Shown in pieces: positions 55,048 through 63,084 of a DNA stretch of 64,000 nucleotides. The notes below the pieces were generated by a model, which was given only the letters and a program-made list of their open reading frames with translations, ran no database searches and had not been told where the DNA came from. Origin of the DNA: Anaerolineales bacterium HSG25 (lineage in GTDB: Bacteria; Chloroflexota; Anaerolineae; 4572-78; J111). Both the position numbers and the translations under genes were made by a program. The stretch lies in contig JAUCGA010000011.1 of assembly GCA_030377865.1 (NCBI GenBank), positions 1 through 64,000 of the forward strand. Reading direction: 5' to 3'. Every line of letters starts with the position of its first letter. Within the stretch, counting starts at the first letter, position 1.

Positions 55048-56739
55048 ATGAAAAAACGAAAAAATGGATTACATCCTGCAATTTGGGACATGCAAAGTAG
55101 TTTAAGAAAAGGCAATATGAATCGCCGTGACTTTATGCGATTTGCTACCTTACTCGGTGCGTCTGCCGCAACGGCCACAATAATGTCAGCCTGTGGTGGT
55201 GATACAGCCGCTCCTAGTGGAAGCGAAGGAGCAAGTTCTACTGGAAGCGAAGCTACCGAATCGGGCGCGACAGGCAGTATCAAACGGGGTGGCAGTTGGA
55301 CCTCAGCCATGGAACTACAAGCGATAGACCATCCGGCTCGTCTGTCATGGACACAAGGAGCCAATATTGTCCGCCAAGTCAGTGAATATCTAACTGAAAC
55401 TGGGGCCGACAACATCACCCGTCCATATCTATTAGAGCGTTGGGAAGCTAATGACGATGTAACCGAATGGACATTGTATCTTAAAAAAGGTATCAACTTC
55501 AATAATGGTCAAGAGCTACAGGCTGACGATGTGATGTTTACCATTGGCGAATGGCTCAATGAAGATGTTGGTTCGTCGATGTTGGGACTTCTCTCGTACC
55601 TAGATGGTATGCAGAGTGTCGAAAAAGTGGATGATTATACTATTAAATTCCATTTATCAGCCGGCAATATCGGTGTTCCTGAGCATCTGTTCCACTATCC
55701 GGGTATTATTTTGCCGCGTGACTTTGGAGGCGACTTCATCAAACAGCCAGTGGGAACAGGGCCATTTACCTTAGAAGAGTATGCCGAAGGTGAGAGAGCC
55801 AGATTCAAGCGACGCGAAGATTATTGGCGAAATGGTGCTGACGGTAAATCCCTGCCCTATTTGGATGAGCTAACCTATATCTCGATTGATCGTGATGCGT
55901 CGGTTGCCGCCATTCAAGGAGGACAGGTTGACTCTCTTTTCCAACCTCGCCCTAGCGACTGGCAAGCCTTGAAAGATGTACCGGGCTTGACGGTTCGTCC
56001 GGTCAGTACTGCCCAATGTTATGTTACCCGTATGCGAGTTGATCTTGAACCGTGGACTGATGTGCGGGTTCGTAATGCTCTAAAAATGTGTCATGACCGT
56101 GAAAAAATCTTGCAACTGGCCTACTTTGGCGAAGGAGATTTGTCGATTGATGCTCATGTCGCTCCAGTTCATCCGGCATATTGTGAGCAACCCATCCCCA
56201 AATATGACCCCGAAGGAGCCAAAGCATTATTGGCCGAGGCTGGTTATCCTGATGGTTTAACCGTCACCCTTGTCACCAAAAATGATGAAGCTGAACCCGC
56301 CATCGCTCAAGCCCTTAAAGAGATGGCCGCTCCTGCCGGATTCGATCTTCAGCTTGATATTACCGAGCCGGGTGGTTATTGGGAACGGTGGGCTGATGTT
56401 GATTTAGGTGTCACCGCTTGGTCACATCGTCCGCTCGGCACAATGGTTCTAGCCTTGGGTTACATCGCCGATGAAGAAGGTGTGCCGGTTCCTTGGAACG
56501 AAACTCGCTGGGTTGATGAAGAGTTCTCCACCAAATTACGCGAGGCCGAAGCAACACTTGATGTGGAGGCTCGACGTAAAATTTTCTGCGAACTTGAGAC
56601 TATTATGCAGGAGCGTGGCCCAATTGGAAATGCTTTCTGGAAAAAGATGTGGAATATCACCCGCTCTAACTTTGAGGGAGTTCAATCACACCCGACTAGT
56701 TACGACTTGATGACCGAAGTTTGGCGTAACGATCTTTAA
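55048..56739 (+). CDS. Family 5 oligopeptide-binding lipoprotein, Tat exported
   Basis: The 563-residue binding protein has a twin-arginine signal (NRRDFMRFATLLGAS, residues 25-39) ending in a lipobox, IMSACGG. A Ser/Gly/Thr linker and the SBP_bac_5 fold follow (LYLKKGINFNNGQELQADDV). It should be lipid-anchored outside and deliver peptides to the DppB/DppC permease encoded next. AGAGGAG precedes the ATG. It is the first gene of the operon that runs to the window end. Confidence 0.9.
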   Translation: MKKRKNGLHPAIWDMQSSLRKGNMNRRDFMRFATLLGASAATATIMSACGGDTAAPSGSEGASSTGSEATESGATGSIKRGGSWTSAMELQAIDHPARLSWTQGANIVRQVSEYLTETGADNITRPYLLERWEANDDVTEWTLYLKKGINFNNGQELQADDVMFTIGEWLNEDVGSSMLGLLSYLDGMQSVEKVDDYTIKFHLSAGNIGVPEHLFHYPGIILPRDFGGDFIKQPVGTGPFTLEEYAEGERARFKRREDYWRNGADGKSLPYLDELTYISIDRDASVAAIQGGQVDSLFQPRPSDWQALKDVPGLTVRPVSTAQCYVTRMRVDLEPWTDVRVRNALKMCHDREKILQLAYFGEGDLSIDAHVAPVHPAYCEQPIPKYDPEGAKALLAEAGYPDGLTVTLVTKNDEAEPAIAQALKEMAAPAGFDLQLDITEPGGYWERWADVDLGVTAWSHRPLGTMVLALGYIADEEGVPVPWNETRWVDEEFSTKLREAEATLDVEARRKIFCELETIMQERGPIGNAFWKKMWNITRSNFEGVQSHPTSYDLMTEVWRNDL

Positions 56740-56753
56740 ATCACGATAGATAT

Positions 56754-56786
56754 AGACCTGACAGGTTTTTAAGACCTGTCAGGTCT
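56754..56786 (+). repeat. Hairpin directly before the dppB ribosome binding site
   Basis: AGACCTGACAGGT / ACCTGTCAGGTCT, a perfect 13-bp stem with a 7-nt loop, followed immediately by TAGGAGG. The same palindrome with a 15-bp stem lies at 59882-59914. It may shield the message 3' of the binding-protein gene. Confidence 0.8.
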
Positions 56787-56797
56787 TAGGAGGCCAC

Positions 56798-58087
56798 ATG
56801 GTTCGTTTCCTTATCCGAAGTTTTGCTTCAACCGTTGTTACCATGCTATTGGTCTCAATGGTATTGTTTTTCCTAGTAGATGTTGGGGGTGGTGATGTAA
56901 CCGTCAAAATATTGGGGATTCAGGCCACCCCCGAACAACGAGAATCACTCCACAAGCAGTTAGGACTCGACCAATCGACCATCACTCGTTATGCTACCTG
57001 GTTGATCGGTAATGACTGGTGGGTTCCCGTTGAATACCCGATTATCTCTGTAACCAATGCCAAAACTGGCGAAAATGAATACTGGGCCGACGTAAACGGA
57101 CAGCCAACTCGCTGGGCGATGGAAGATGGCGAACTGTTTGCTTTCCAACATCAGGCTGACGACTCTACAGTTAAAGAACTGGCTGGTGATGTCTGGCAAA
57201 AAGACGGCGAGCAAGAGATTTTTTGGGGTTTGAACAACGCCAACAGTGCCGTCAAATGGGTACGGGGCAGTGGAGTATCGGTTTTTATCAGAACCGCGGC
57301 CGGAATTCGAGAAGTGAAGGATGGGCCGACCCAATACATTCCTCTCAGCAAAGGCATGTTACGGGGTGACTTGGGGCGCTCAATGCAGACCCGTCGTCCA
57401 GTGGCCGTGACCTTATGGCCGCGGGTACGTAACACTGCTATTTTAGCCTTTGCCGCCTTTCTTTTGATTATGCCACTGGCGCTGTTTTTGGGCATTATTG
57501 CCGGGATCAGCGAAGGTAGGCCGATTGACCGGTTTATCTCTGTGACCAGTTTGGCCGCTACCGCCACCCCAGAGTTCGTGAGCGGTATATTCTTGATTTT
57601 GGTGTTAGGAATATGGCTAAAACTCGTTCCACCTGTAGCCGTTTTTCTAACCGATGACGCGATATTCCAAAATCCAGAGATGCTGATATTGCCCTTGTTG
57701 ACTTTAACTTTGATTGAGGTCGGTTATATAGCTCGAATGACCAGAGCCAGCATGGTCGAGGTGATGGGCACGGCCTACATTCGTACCGCCGTCATCAAGG
57801 GCATGCCCTTTAGTCGTGTAGTAATCCGGCATGCCATCCGTAACGCGCTCATGGCTCCGATTACGGTCATTATGTTGCATGTCAACTGGTTGGTTGGTGG
57901 GTTAGTCGTGGTCGAGGCGATTTTTGGTTATCCCGGTTTGGGAAACTATATCTACGATGCCGCCATTTTTGGCGACTTTAGTGCCGTGCTGGCCGCGGCC
58001 ATGATCACGGTCATCATCGCCGTTGTCACCCGTCTGTTGGGTGACTTGGCCTATACCTTCTTGAATCCTAGAATACGATATTCGTAA
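56798..58087 (+). CDS. Oligopeptide ABC transporter permease, DppB type, with large external insert
   Basis: The 429-residue permease has the N-terminal helix LIRSFASTVVTMLLVSMVLF and TPEQRESLHKQLGLDQS, typical of DppB. The BPD_transp_1 helices occupy about residues 200-425, with the EAA-like loop YIRTAVIKGMPFSRVVIRHAIRNAL. DppB proteins are usually 305-340 residues. Here about 110 extra residues (about 68-180), rich in Trp and Asp/Glu, lie in the first external loop and may touch the binding protein. AGGAGG precedes the ATG. Confidence 0.92.
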   Translation: MVRFLIRSFASTVVTMLLVSMVLFFLVDVGGGDVTVKILGIQATPEQRESLHKQLGLDQSTITRYATWLIGNDWWVPVEYPIISVTNAKTGENEYWADVNGQPTRWAMEDGELFAFQHQADDSTVKELAGDVWQKDGEQEIFWGLNNANSAVKWVRGSGVSVFIRTAAGIREVKDGPTQYIPLSKGMLRGDLGRSMQTRRPVAVTLWPRVRNTAILAFAAFLLIMPLALFLGIIAGISEGRPIDRFISVTSLAATATPEFVSGIFLILVLGIWLKLVPPVAVFLTDDAIFQNPEMLILPLLTLTLIEVGYIARMTRASMVEVMGTAYIRTAVIKGMPFSRVVIRHAIRNALMAPITVIMLHVNWLVGGLVVVEAIFGYPGLGNYIYDAAIFGDFSAVLAAAMITVIIAVVTRLLGDLAYTFLNPRIRYS

Positions 58088-58107
58088 TCTCAGTGTGGAG
58101 GTCAACC

Positions 58108-59853
58108 TTGCAGATTTATCTTAAAGAAAAAATTGGTCTACCAGAACTTTTTACTGGACGTGAAAAGGAGATGGCTTATTTTGAGCGTTGGATCAACCGG
58201 ATAGAATCGGAACTCTCCATGAGCCAAGCGTTGCTATCGCGGCGTAAAACCGGTAAATCGGCTATTTTGCAACGGCTTTACAATAAGACTTTTGACAAAA
58301 ATGGCATGGTCGTACCGTTCTATTTTGAGATTCAAGAAAGTCCGATGTGGTTACTCGATTTCAGCCAAGAATTTTTGCTGGCTTTTGTGTCTCAATATTT
58401 GGCATTTAAAACCCGTCAAACCGATTATGTAGATAATCCGTTCACTAATTTCGATGAGGCTCGTCGGGCAATTGAACAGACTGACTTTACCGCACTATTA
58501 GGAACAATAGATTCAGCGGTTAAGGCCAAGGTAGAAAAAAGTCCGACAATGTGGGATATTGCACGTGATACTCCTCGACGTATCGCCGCGTTAAATAACG
58601 AGCGTGTTGTGCAGTTCGTTGACGAGTTTCAGCATCTCAGTCGATATATCTATCGAGATAGAGATTGCACGATCCGTTTATCCGAACTGCCGGGAACTTA
58701 TCTACACACCGCCGAATACAAACATGCCCCGTTACTGGTCTCTGGGAGTTGGGTGGGCTGGCTGATGGACGATTTGATAAGATTGTTACCGGGGCGATTT
58801 CAGTTTGTCCCATTACAAGATATGCCAGAGGATGAGTCGGTGGAAATGATCTTCAAATATGCTCACACGGAGGAGTTACCCATCACCGATGAAGTCGCAT
58901 ACATCATGGCCGACTTGACCGAGGGCAACCCCTTTTATATCAGTACCTTGTTTCGTTCCATCTATTTTGAGAAGGATTTTACCACACTAGAAGGATTGAA
59001 TGAAACCCTAGAGTTTGAGACGACCAACCGACAAGGCATGATTCGAGGGACATGGATGGAGTACGTTGCTTCGGCCTTACATCGAATCAATGACCAGAAC
59101 GCCAAAAATATCGTGCTGTATCTGTGCCAACATCGTGACCGAGAGGTGGGACGCAAGGAGTTGTTGGAGAAACTGACATTAGAGATGACTGATGCCGAGT
59201 TGAACAAACGACTATTGGCCTTGGCTTATAGCGACATCATCGAATATGGTCGTAGTAATTTTTACTATCGGGGCGTACAGGACAATATTTTCGACAAGGT
59301 GTTCCGCAGTCAATATGCGGATGATATTCAGGAGTTCGACCCCGCAGAGATCGGGCGGGATTACCGAGCATTGCTCAAGGCGGCGCAGAAGAAATATCGA
59401 CAACTGTCGGGTGAGTACGGCCATTTTAAGGGTAAGTTTGCTGAATATGTGGTGATTAATAAGCTCCAATATCAGGTTTGGAAACATCAGACCCGTTATT
59501 TGGGAATGATGGAGAATCTACCGGACAGATTTCAGTTCAGCCAATATAAATCAGTCTGGTCATACAGTGCCTCGCCCGTTCAGCAACGGAGTATCCAGGT
59601 CGATGTACTGGCTCGCACCAAATCGGATGAGCCATGTCTGATTGGCGAGGTCAAGAATCGAGCCACTACCAAGTTTACCCTAGAAGAGGCCACTCACTTC
59701 CATGAAAAAAGCGACAAGGTGATGGAACTAGAGCAGATTAAATCAGCAGTGCTGTTCGTAATATGTACAGCTGGTTTTCCACCCGAAACGTTGAATTTTT
59801 TCCGTCAGTATGACATTGCCTGGAGTACAGATGCACGATGGTTTGAGCAATAA
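58108..59853 (+). CDS. AAA-type ATPase with PD-(D/E)XK nuclease-like domain, between dppB and dppC
   Basis: The 581-residue protein is a full-length paralogue of the gene at 125-1867. It has Walker A SRRKTGKS, Walker B VVQFVDEF, SGSWVGWL and C-terminal IQVDVLAR...GEVKNR (D, E-x-K). TTG at 58108 is preferred: GGAGG lies 6 nt upstream and it gives MQIYLKEKIG, matching the paralogue start. A GTG at 58093 in the same frame is the alternative. It begins 20 bp after the dppB stop, so it is read from the transport message. Domain function is inferred from motifs. Why it sits inside a transporter operon is unknown. Confidence 0.8.
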   Translation: MQIYLKEKIGLPELFTGREKEMAYFERWINRIESELSMSQALLSRRKTGKSAILQRLYNKTFDKNGMVVPFYFEIQESPMWLLDFSQEFLLAFVSQYLAFKTRQTDYVDNPFTNFDEARRAIEQTDFTALLGTIDSAVKAKVEKSPTMWDIARDTPRRIAALNNERVVQFVDEFQHLSRYIYRDRDCTIRLSELPGTYLHTAEYKHAPLLVSGSWVGWLMDDLIRLLPGRFQFVPLQDMPEDESVEMIFKYAHTEELPITDEVAYIMADLTEGNPFYISTLFRSIYFEKDFTTLEGLNETLEFETTNRQGMIRGTWMEYVASALHRINDQNAKNIVLYLCQHRDREVGRKELLEKLTLEMTDAELNKRLLALAYSDIIEYGRSNFYYRGVQDNIFDKVFRSQYADDIQEFDPAEIGRDYRALLKAAQKKYRQLSGEYGHFKGKFAEYVVINKLQYQVWKHQTRYLGMMENLPDRFQFSQYKSVWSYSASPVQQRSIQVDVLARTKSDEPCLIGEVKNRATTKFTLEEATHFHEKSDKVMELEQIKSAVLFVICTAGFPPETLNFFRQYDIAWSTDARWFEQ

Positions 59854-59881
59854 TAGGACAACTACCATAGTCGTTAACTTA

Positions 59882-59914
59882 AGACCTGACAGGTTTCGAA
59901 AACCTGTCAGGTCT
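59882..59914 (+). repeat. Hairpin after the AAA gene (same family as 56754)
   Basis: AGACCTGACAGGTTT / AAACCTGTCAGGTCT, a perfect 15-bp stem with a 3-nt loop, 45 bp before dppC. Both copies lie inside the oligopeptide operon. Confidence 0.8.
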
Positions 59915-59958
59915 GGACTTTCATTCTTCTTAAGTTTACACTTACGGAACAACCAATT

Positions 59959-60915
59959 ATGACAGTTATTCAACCAACCATAGGCAGTACCCTCCCCAAA
60001 CGCCCCTCAGTATTTCAGCGGGCTTGGGAAAGTTTTTCCATTGTATTCGATTCTACCGTTGGTACGGTGGGCGTGGTCATGGTCGCGTTTTGGCTATTGA
60101 CAGCCATGCTCTCACTGGTCTGGACACCCTATCCAGCCAACGCCACCGACTTCATCCAGAACGAGTCGCCGACCTTGGCTCATCCGCTCGGCACCGACCA
60201 TTTGGGGCGTGACACCTTGTCGCGGCTCATGGTTGGCACGCAGGTGATTTTGGTCAAAACCCGTTTACCCGATGAACTGTTCGGCTATTCGTTGCCCTTT
60301 GGCGATTGGCCCATGCCCATCGGCGTGGCAATTTGGGGCGTACTCGGTTCACTGACCCTTGGCTCGGTGTTGGGGCTGATGGCCGGGTATCGTGGCGGCT
60401 GGAACGATACCATCATCATGCAGATTTTGGACGCGCTGATTGCCTTCCCGCGGATTGTGCTATACCTAGTGGTCATCTCGGCTATGGGGCAAGGGGACTT
60501 GGTGGTGATTCTGGCGATTACGATTACCGGCGCGCCCGGCGTGGCTCGGCTGGTACGCAGTTTAGCTATGGACATCAAAACCCGTGATTATATCCGTGCC
60601 GCAGAGACACGGGGCGAAAGTGTATGGTATATCATGTTTTGGGAGATTCTGCCCAACGCCCGCGGCCCCTTGCTGGTTGATGGCATGTTGCGGGTCGGTT
60701 ATGCCATCTTCGCTATCGGTACGCTCGGCTTTTTGGGCATCGGCTTGCCCCCGCCCGACCCTGATTGGGGCAACATGGTCAACGAGGCCCGCCCCTTCAT
60801 CTTTGTGACTCCGTGGCCGGTTATCTGGCCTTCCATCGCCATCGCCTCGCTAGTGATTGGCCTGAATCTCTTTGCCGACGGCTATCGGGAAGAGTTAACG
60901 CGATATCAGAAGTAA
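59959..60915 (+). CDS. Oligopeptide ABC transporter permease, DppC type
   Basis: The 318-residue permease has an N-terminal cytoplasmic lead, first helix VGVVMVAFWLLTAMLSLVW, and HPLGTDHLGRDTLSRLMVG, the DppC hallmark. Five further helices carry the EAA-type loop YIRAAETRGESVWYIMFWEILPNA. It pairs with the DppB-type protein. A short insert around residues 95-115 (KTRLPDELFGYSLPFGDW) lies between hallmark and second helix. The Shine-Dalgarno is weak. Confidence 0.92.
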   Translation: MTVIQPTIGSTLPKRPSVFQRAWESFSIVFDSTVGTVGVVMVAFWLLTAMLSLVWTPYPANATDFIQNESPTLAHPLGTDHLGRDTLSRLMVGTQVILVKTRLPDELFGYSLPFGDWPMPIGVAIWGVLGSLTLGSVLGLMAGYRGGWNDTIIMQILDALIAFPRIVLYLVVISAMGQGDLVVILAITITGAPGVARLVRSLAMDIKTRDYIRAAETRGESVWYIMFWEILPNARGPLLVDGMLRVGYAIFAIGTLGFLGIGLPPPDPDWGNMVNEARPFIFVTPWPVIWPSIAIASLVIGLNLFADGYREELTRYQK

Positions 60916-60919
60916 AACG

Positions 60920-60962
60920 TGATGGTCTCCTCCAAGGTGTGTATTTCTCCTTGGAGGTGTTA
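60920..60962. repeat. CTCCAAGG palindrome between dppC and the second AAA gene
   Basis: CTCCTCCAAGG ... CCTTGGAGGTG forms a 9-bp stem with a 12-nt loop. It is a distant relative of the CCTCCGAGG palindromes at 4436 and 21525. Confidence 0.5.
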
Positions 60963-61068
60963 CTTAATCGGTCTTCCTCTTATCTCGTTCCAACACTCTG
61001 CGTCGTTTCAAACAGTTATTTAGCGTGGATTAAGACAGTCAACTTGTCGAACATAGTAAATGTAAACC

Positions 61069-62751
61069 ATGAGCAAAAACAAACCGTTACTCATCGGACA
61101 ATCCGATTTTAAACAATTCAGGAAAAATGACGGCTATTACATTGATAAGAGCCTATTCATTCAAGAGATCATCGAAACAGGCTATCTCGTTCAATTGTTA
61201 CCTCGTCCTCGGCGATTTGGTAAGACGCTCAATCTGAGCATGTTGCGTTACTTTTTCGAGAAAAACGAAACCAGTCAGGCAGACCTATTTACGGGACTAG
61301 CCATCAAAGATACCCCCCTCTTTGAAACACATCAAGGCCGTTATCCGGTCATTTTTTTGACCTTCAAAGACCAAAAAGCTGACACCTGGCCAGCCTTATT
61401 GGATATGTTGAGTAGCTTGATCCGTGATGAGTTTGAACGGCACGAATATCTTTTAGAAGGTGATGTATTGGATGTGTCACAAAAAGCCTACTTTCAAAAT
61501 ATTTTGGCTAGTAAAGGTAATATCGCAGATTATAGTCAGGCTCTTTGTTCTTTGAGCGCATTTTTAGCCCGTTTTTATGATGAAGATGTGGTGATTCTGA
61601 TTGATGAGTATGACACGCCCATCCAAGCTGGTTATTTGAGGGGGTATTACCAACAAGTATTGGACTTTATGTGGAACTTGTTGAGCGGTGGTCTCAAAGA
61701 TAACGAGTATCTGTACAAAGGAGTCATGACAGGTATTCTCAGAGTCGCCAAAGAGTCGATCTTTTCTAGTTTGAACAATATCGGTGTCTTTACGGTGTTG
61801 AATAGGAAATATTCTGATAAATTTGGCTTTACCGAGACGGAAGTTAGAACGTTGCTTGATGATTACGGGATGAGCGATAGTTATGAAGAGGTGGCGCAAT
61901 GGTATGATGGCTATCTATTTGGCGGGCAGGTGATTTATAATCCGTGGTCGGTGCTGAACTATGTCATCAATCAGGAAGGCCCCCAACCATATTGGCTAAA
62001 CACCGGTAGTACCGAACTGATTGACCGTCTGGTGACTCGTGGCGGAGCCGAGCTACGTTACGAATTAGAGGAACTGCTAACTGGACGAACCATCACCCAA
62101 CCCATTTATGATAGCATCGTCATGCGAGATTTAGACCGACGCGATAATCTGTTATGGAGCTTTTTGCTGTATAGCGGTTATCTGAAAGCTGTTGAAAAGG
62201 TCTATTACGATAAGTACAAGCTCCAGATTCCGAACAAAGAAGTCATTCAAATTTACCAAAATCTGGTTACAATATGGTTTGAAGAGAAGGTAAAACTGCC
62301 CCATCTGGAAACGATGTTGACCGCTTTAGAACAGGCAGACATCCATCTGTTTGAGCGGATGTTACGCCTTGTGGTGTTGGAGGTTATGAGTTACCACGAT
62401 TTGAGCGGTGAGCCGGAAAGGGTGTATCAGGCCTTGGTGTTGGGCATGTTGGTTTGGCTGTCACCGAAATATGAGATTCGCACCAATCGAGAGGCTGGTT
62501 ATGGTCGTTATGACATGATGTTCAAACCCAGAGCTACGCCACAAGATGATGGGACGAGAGAAAGGCAAGGAATCATCATCGAGTTTAAGCGAGTATATGA
62601 CGATCAAAAACCAGAGACAGTAATAGAAAATGCCTTACAACAGATTGAAAACAAAGGGTACGCCACCGAACTACTCGCGGCGGGTGTGACCGATATTCTA
62701 AAGTTAGCCATCGCTTTTCAAGGGAAGGAGTTATGGCTGAAACAGGGATGA
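61069..62751 (+). CDS. AAA-ATPase_like/PDDEXK_9 protein, between dppC and dppD
   Basis: The 560-residue protein starts with the PF09820-type block IGQSDFKQFRKNDGYYIDKS. Its P-loop PRPRRFGKTLNLSML is near residue 45 and Walker B DVVILIDEYDTPIQAG near 168. The C-terminal PD-(D/E)XK_9 domain has GYGRYDMMF, IIIEFKRV (E-x-K) and ALQQIENKGY. It is a different family from the 58108 gene but has the same ATPase-plus-nuclease layout. Members occur in many near-identical copies in Bacteroidetes and other genomes and are suspected selfish or conflict-related genes; function is not established. It lies in the operon, with weak ribosome-site features. Confidence 0.88.
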   Translation: MSKNKPLLIGQSDFKQFRKNDGYYIDKSLFIQEIIETGYLVQLLPRPRRFGKTLNLSMLRYFFEKNETSQADLFTGLAIKDTPLFETHQGRYPVIFLTFKDQKADTWPALLDMLSSLIRDEFERHEYLLEGDVLDVSQKAYFQNILASKGNIADYSQALCSLSAFLARFYDEDVVILIDEYDTPIQAGYLRGYYQQVLDFMWNLLSGGLKDNEYLYKGVMTGILRVAKESIFSSLNNIGVFTVLNRKYSDKFGFTETEVRTLLDDYGMSDSYEEVAQWYDGYLFGGQVIYNPWSVLNYVINQEGPQPYWLNTGSTELIDRLVTRGGAELRYELEELLTGRTITQPIYDSIVMRDLDRRDNLLWSFLLYSGYLKAVEKVYYDKYKLQIPNKEVIQIYQNLVTIWFEEKVKLPHLETMLTALEQADIHLFERMLRLVVLEVMSYHDLSGEPERVYQALVLGMLVWLSPKYEIRTNREAGYGRYDMMFKPRATPQDDGTRERQGIIIEFKRVYDDQKPETVIENALQQIENKGYATELLAAGVTDILKLAIAFQGKELWLKQG

Positions 62752-62822
62752 AACGTGAGGCGTGAAAACGTGAGGCGTGAAACGTGAGGCGTGAAAACGT
62801 GAGGCGTGAGGCGTGAGGCGTG
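62746..62822. repeat. Heptamer tandem repeat of GTGAGGC/GTGAAAC units
   Basis: About ten units of GTGAGGC alternating with GTGAAAC or GTGAAAAC follow the second AAA gene. The same heptamers in reverse occur at 13095-13160 and near 2310-2345. Confidence 0.8.
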
Positions 62823-62885
62823 AAATTCGGCCTTGGTTTTCGTTTCGGTCACTTACACATGTCATTCTGAGCGCCGACGCGTAGC

Positions 62886-62986
62886 TATAGATGTTCAGAT
62901 AAATATTTTCAGCCATCACCTTCCCGCAAGTTTAGAACTTGCGGGAAGGTTGGCCTTGAATTGAAAACCATTATCTGAAAGACTGT
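62886..62986 (+). repeat. Family A palindromic element, nearly complete
   Basis: 101 bp from TATAGATGTTCAG to GAAAGACTGT. The left TA flank is present and the right TA is lost. It is almost identical to the 18260 copy. Confidence 0.88.
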
Positions 62987-63025
62987 GCGAAGAATCCGCT
63001 CTGAATGATCATCATGGGGACTCTT

Positions 63026-63074
63026 AATTCACAATTCACAATTCATAATTCATAATTCAAAATTCAAAATTCTC
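63026..63074. repeat. Heptamer tandem repeat of AATTCAN units
   Basis: Seven 7-bp units (AATTCAC, AATTCAT, AATTCAA types) end 10 bp before the dppD start codon, where a ribosome binding site would be. Confidence 0.85.
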
Positions 63075-63084
63075 AACTAATTCT

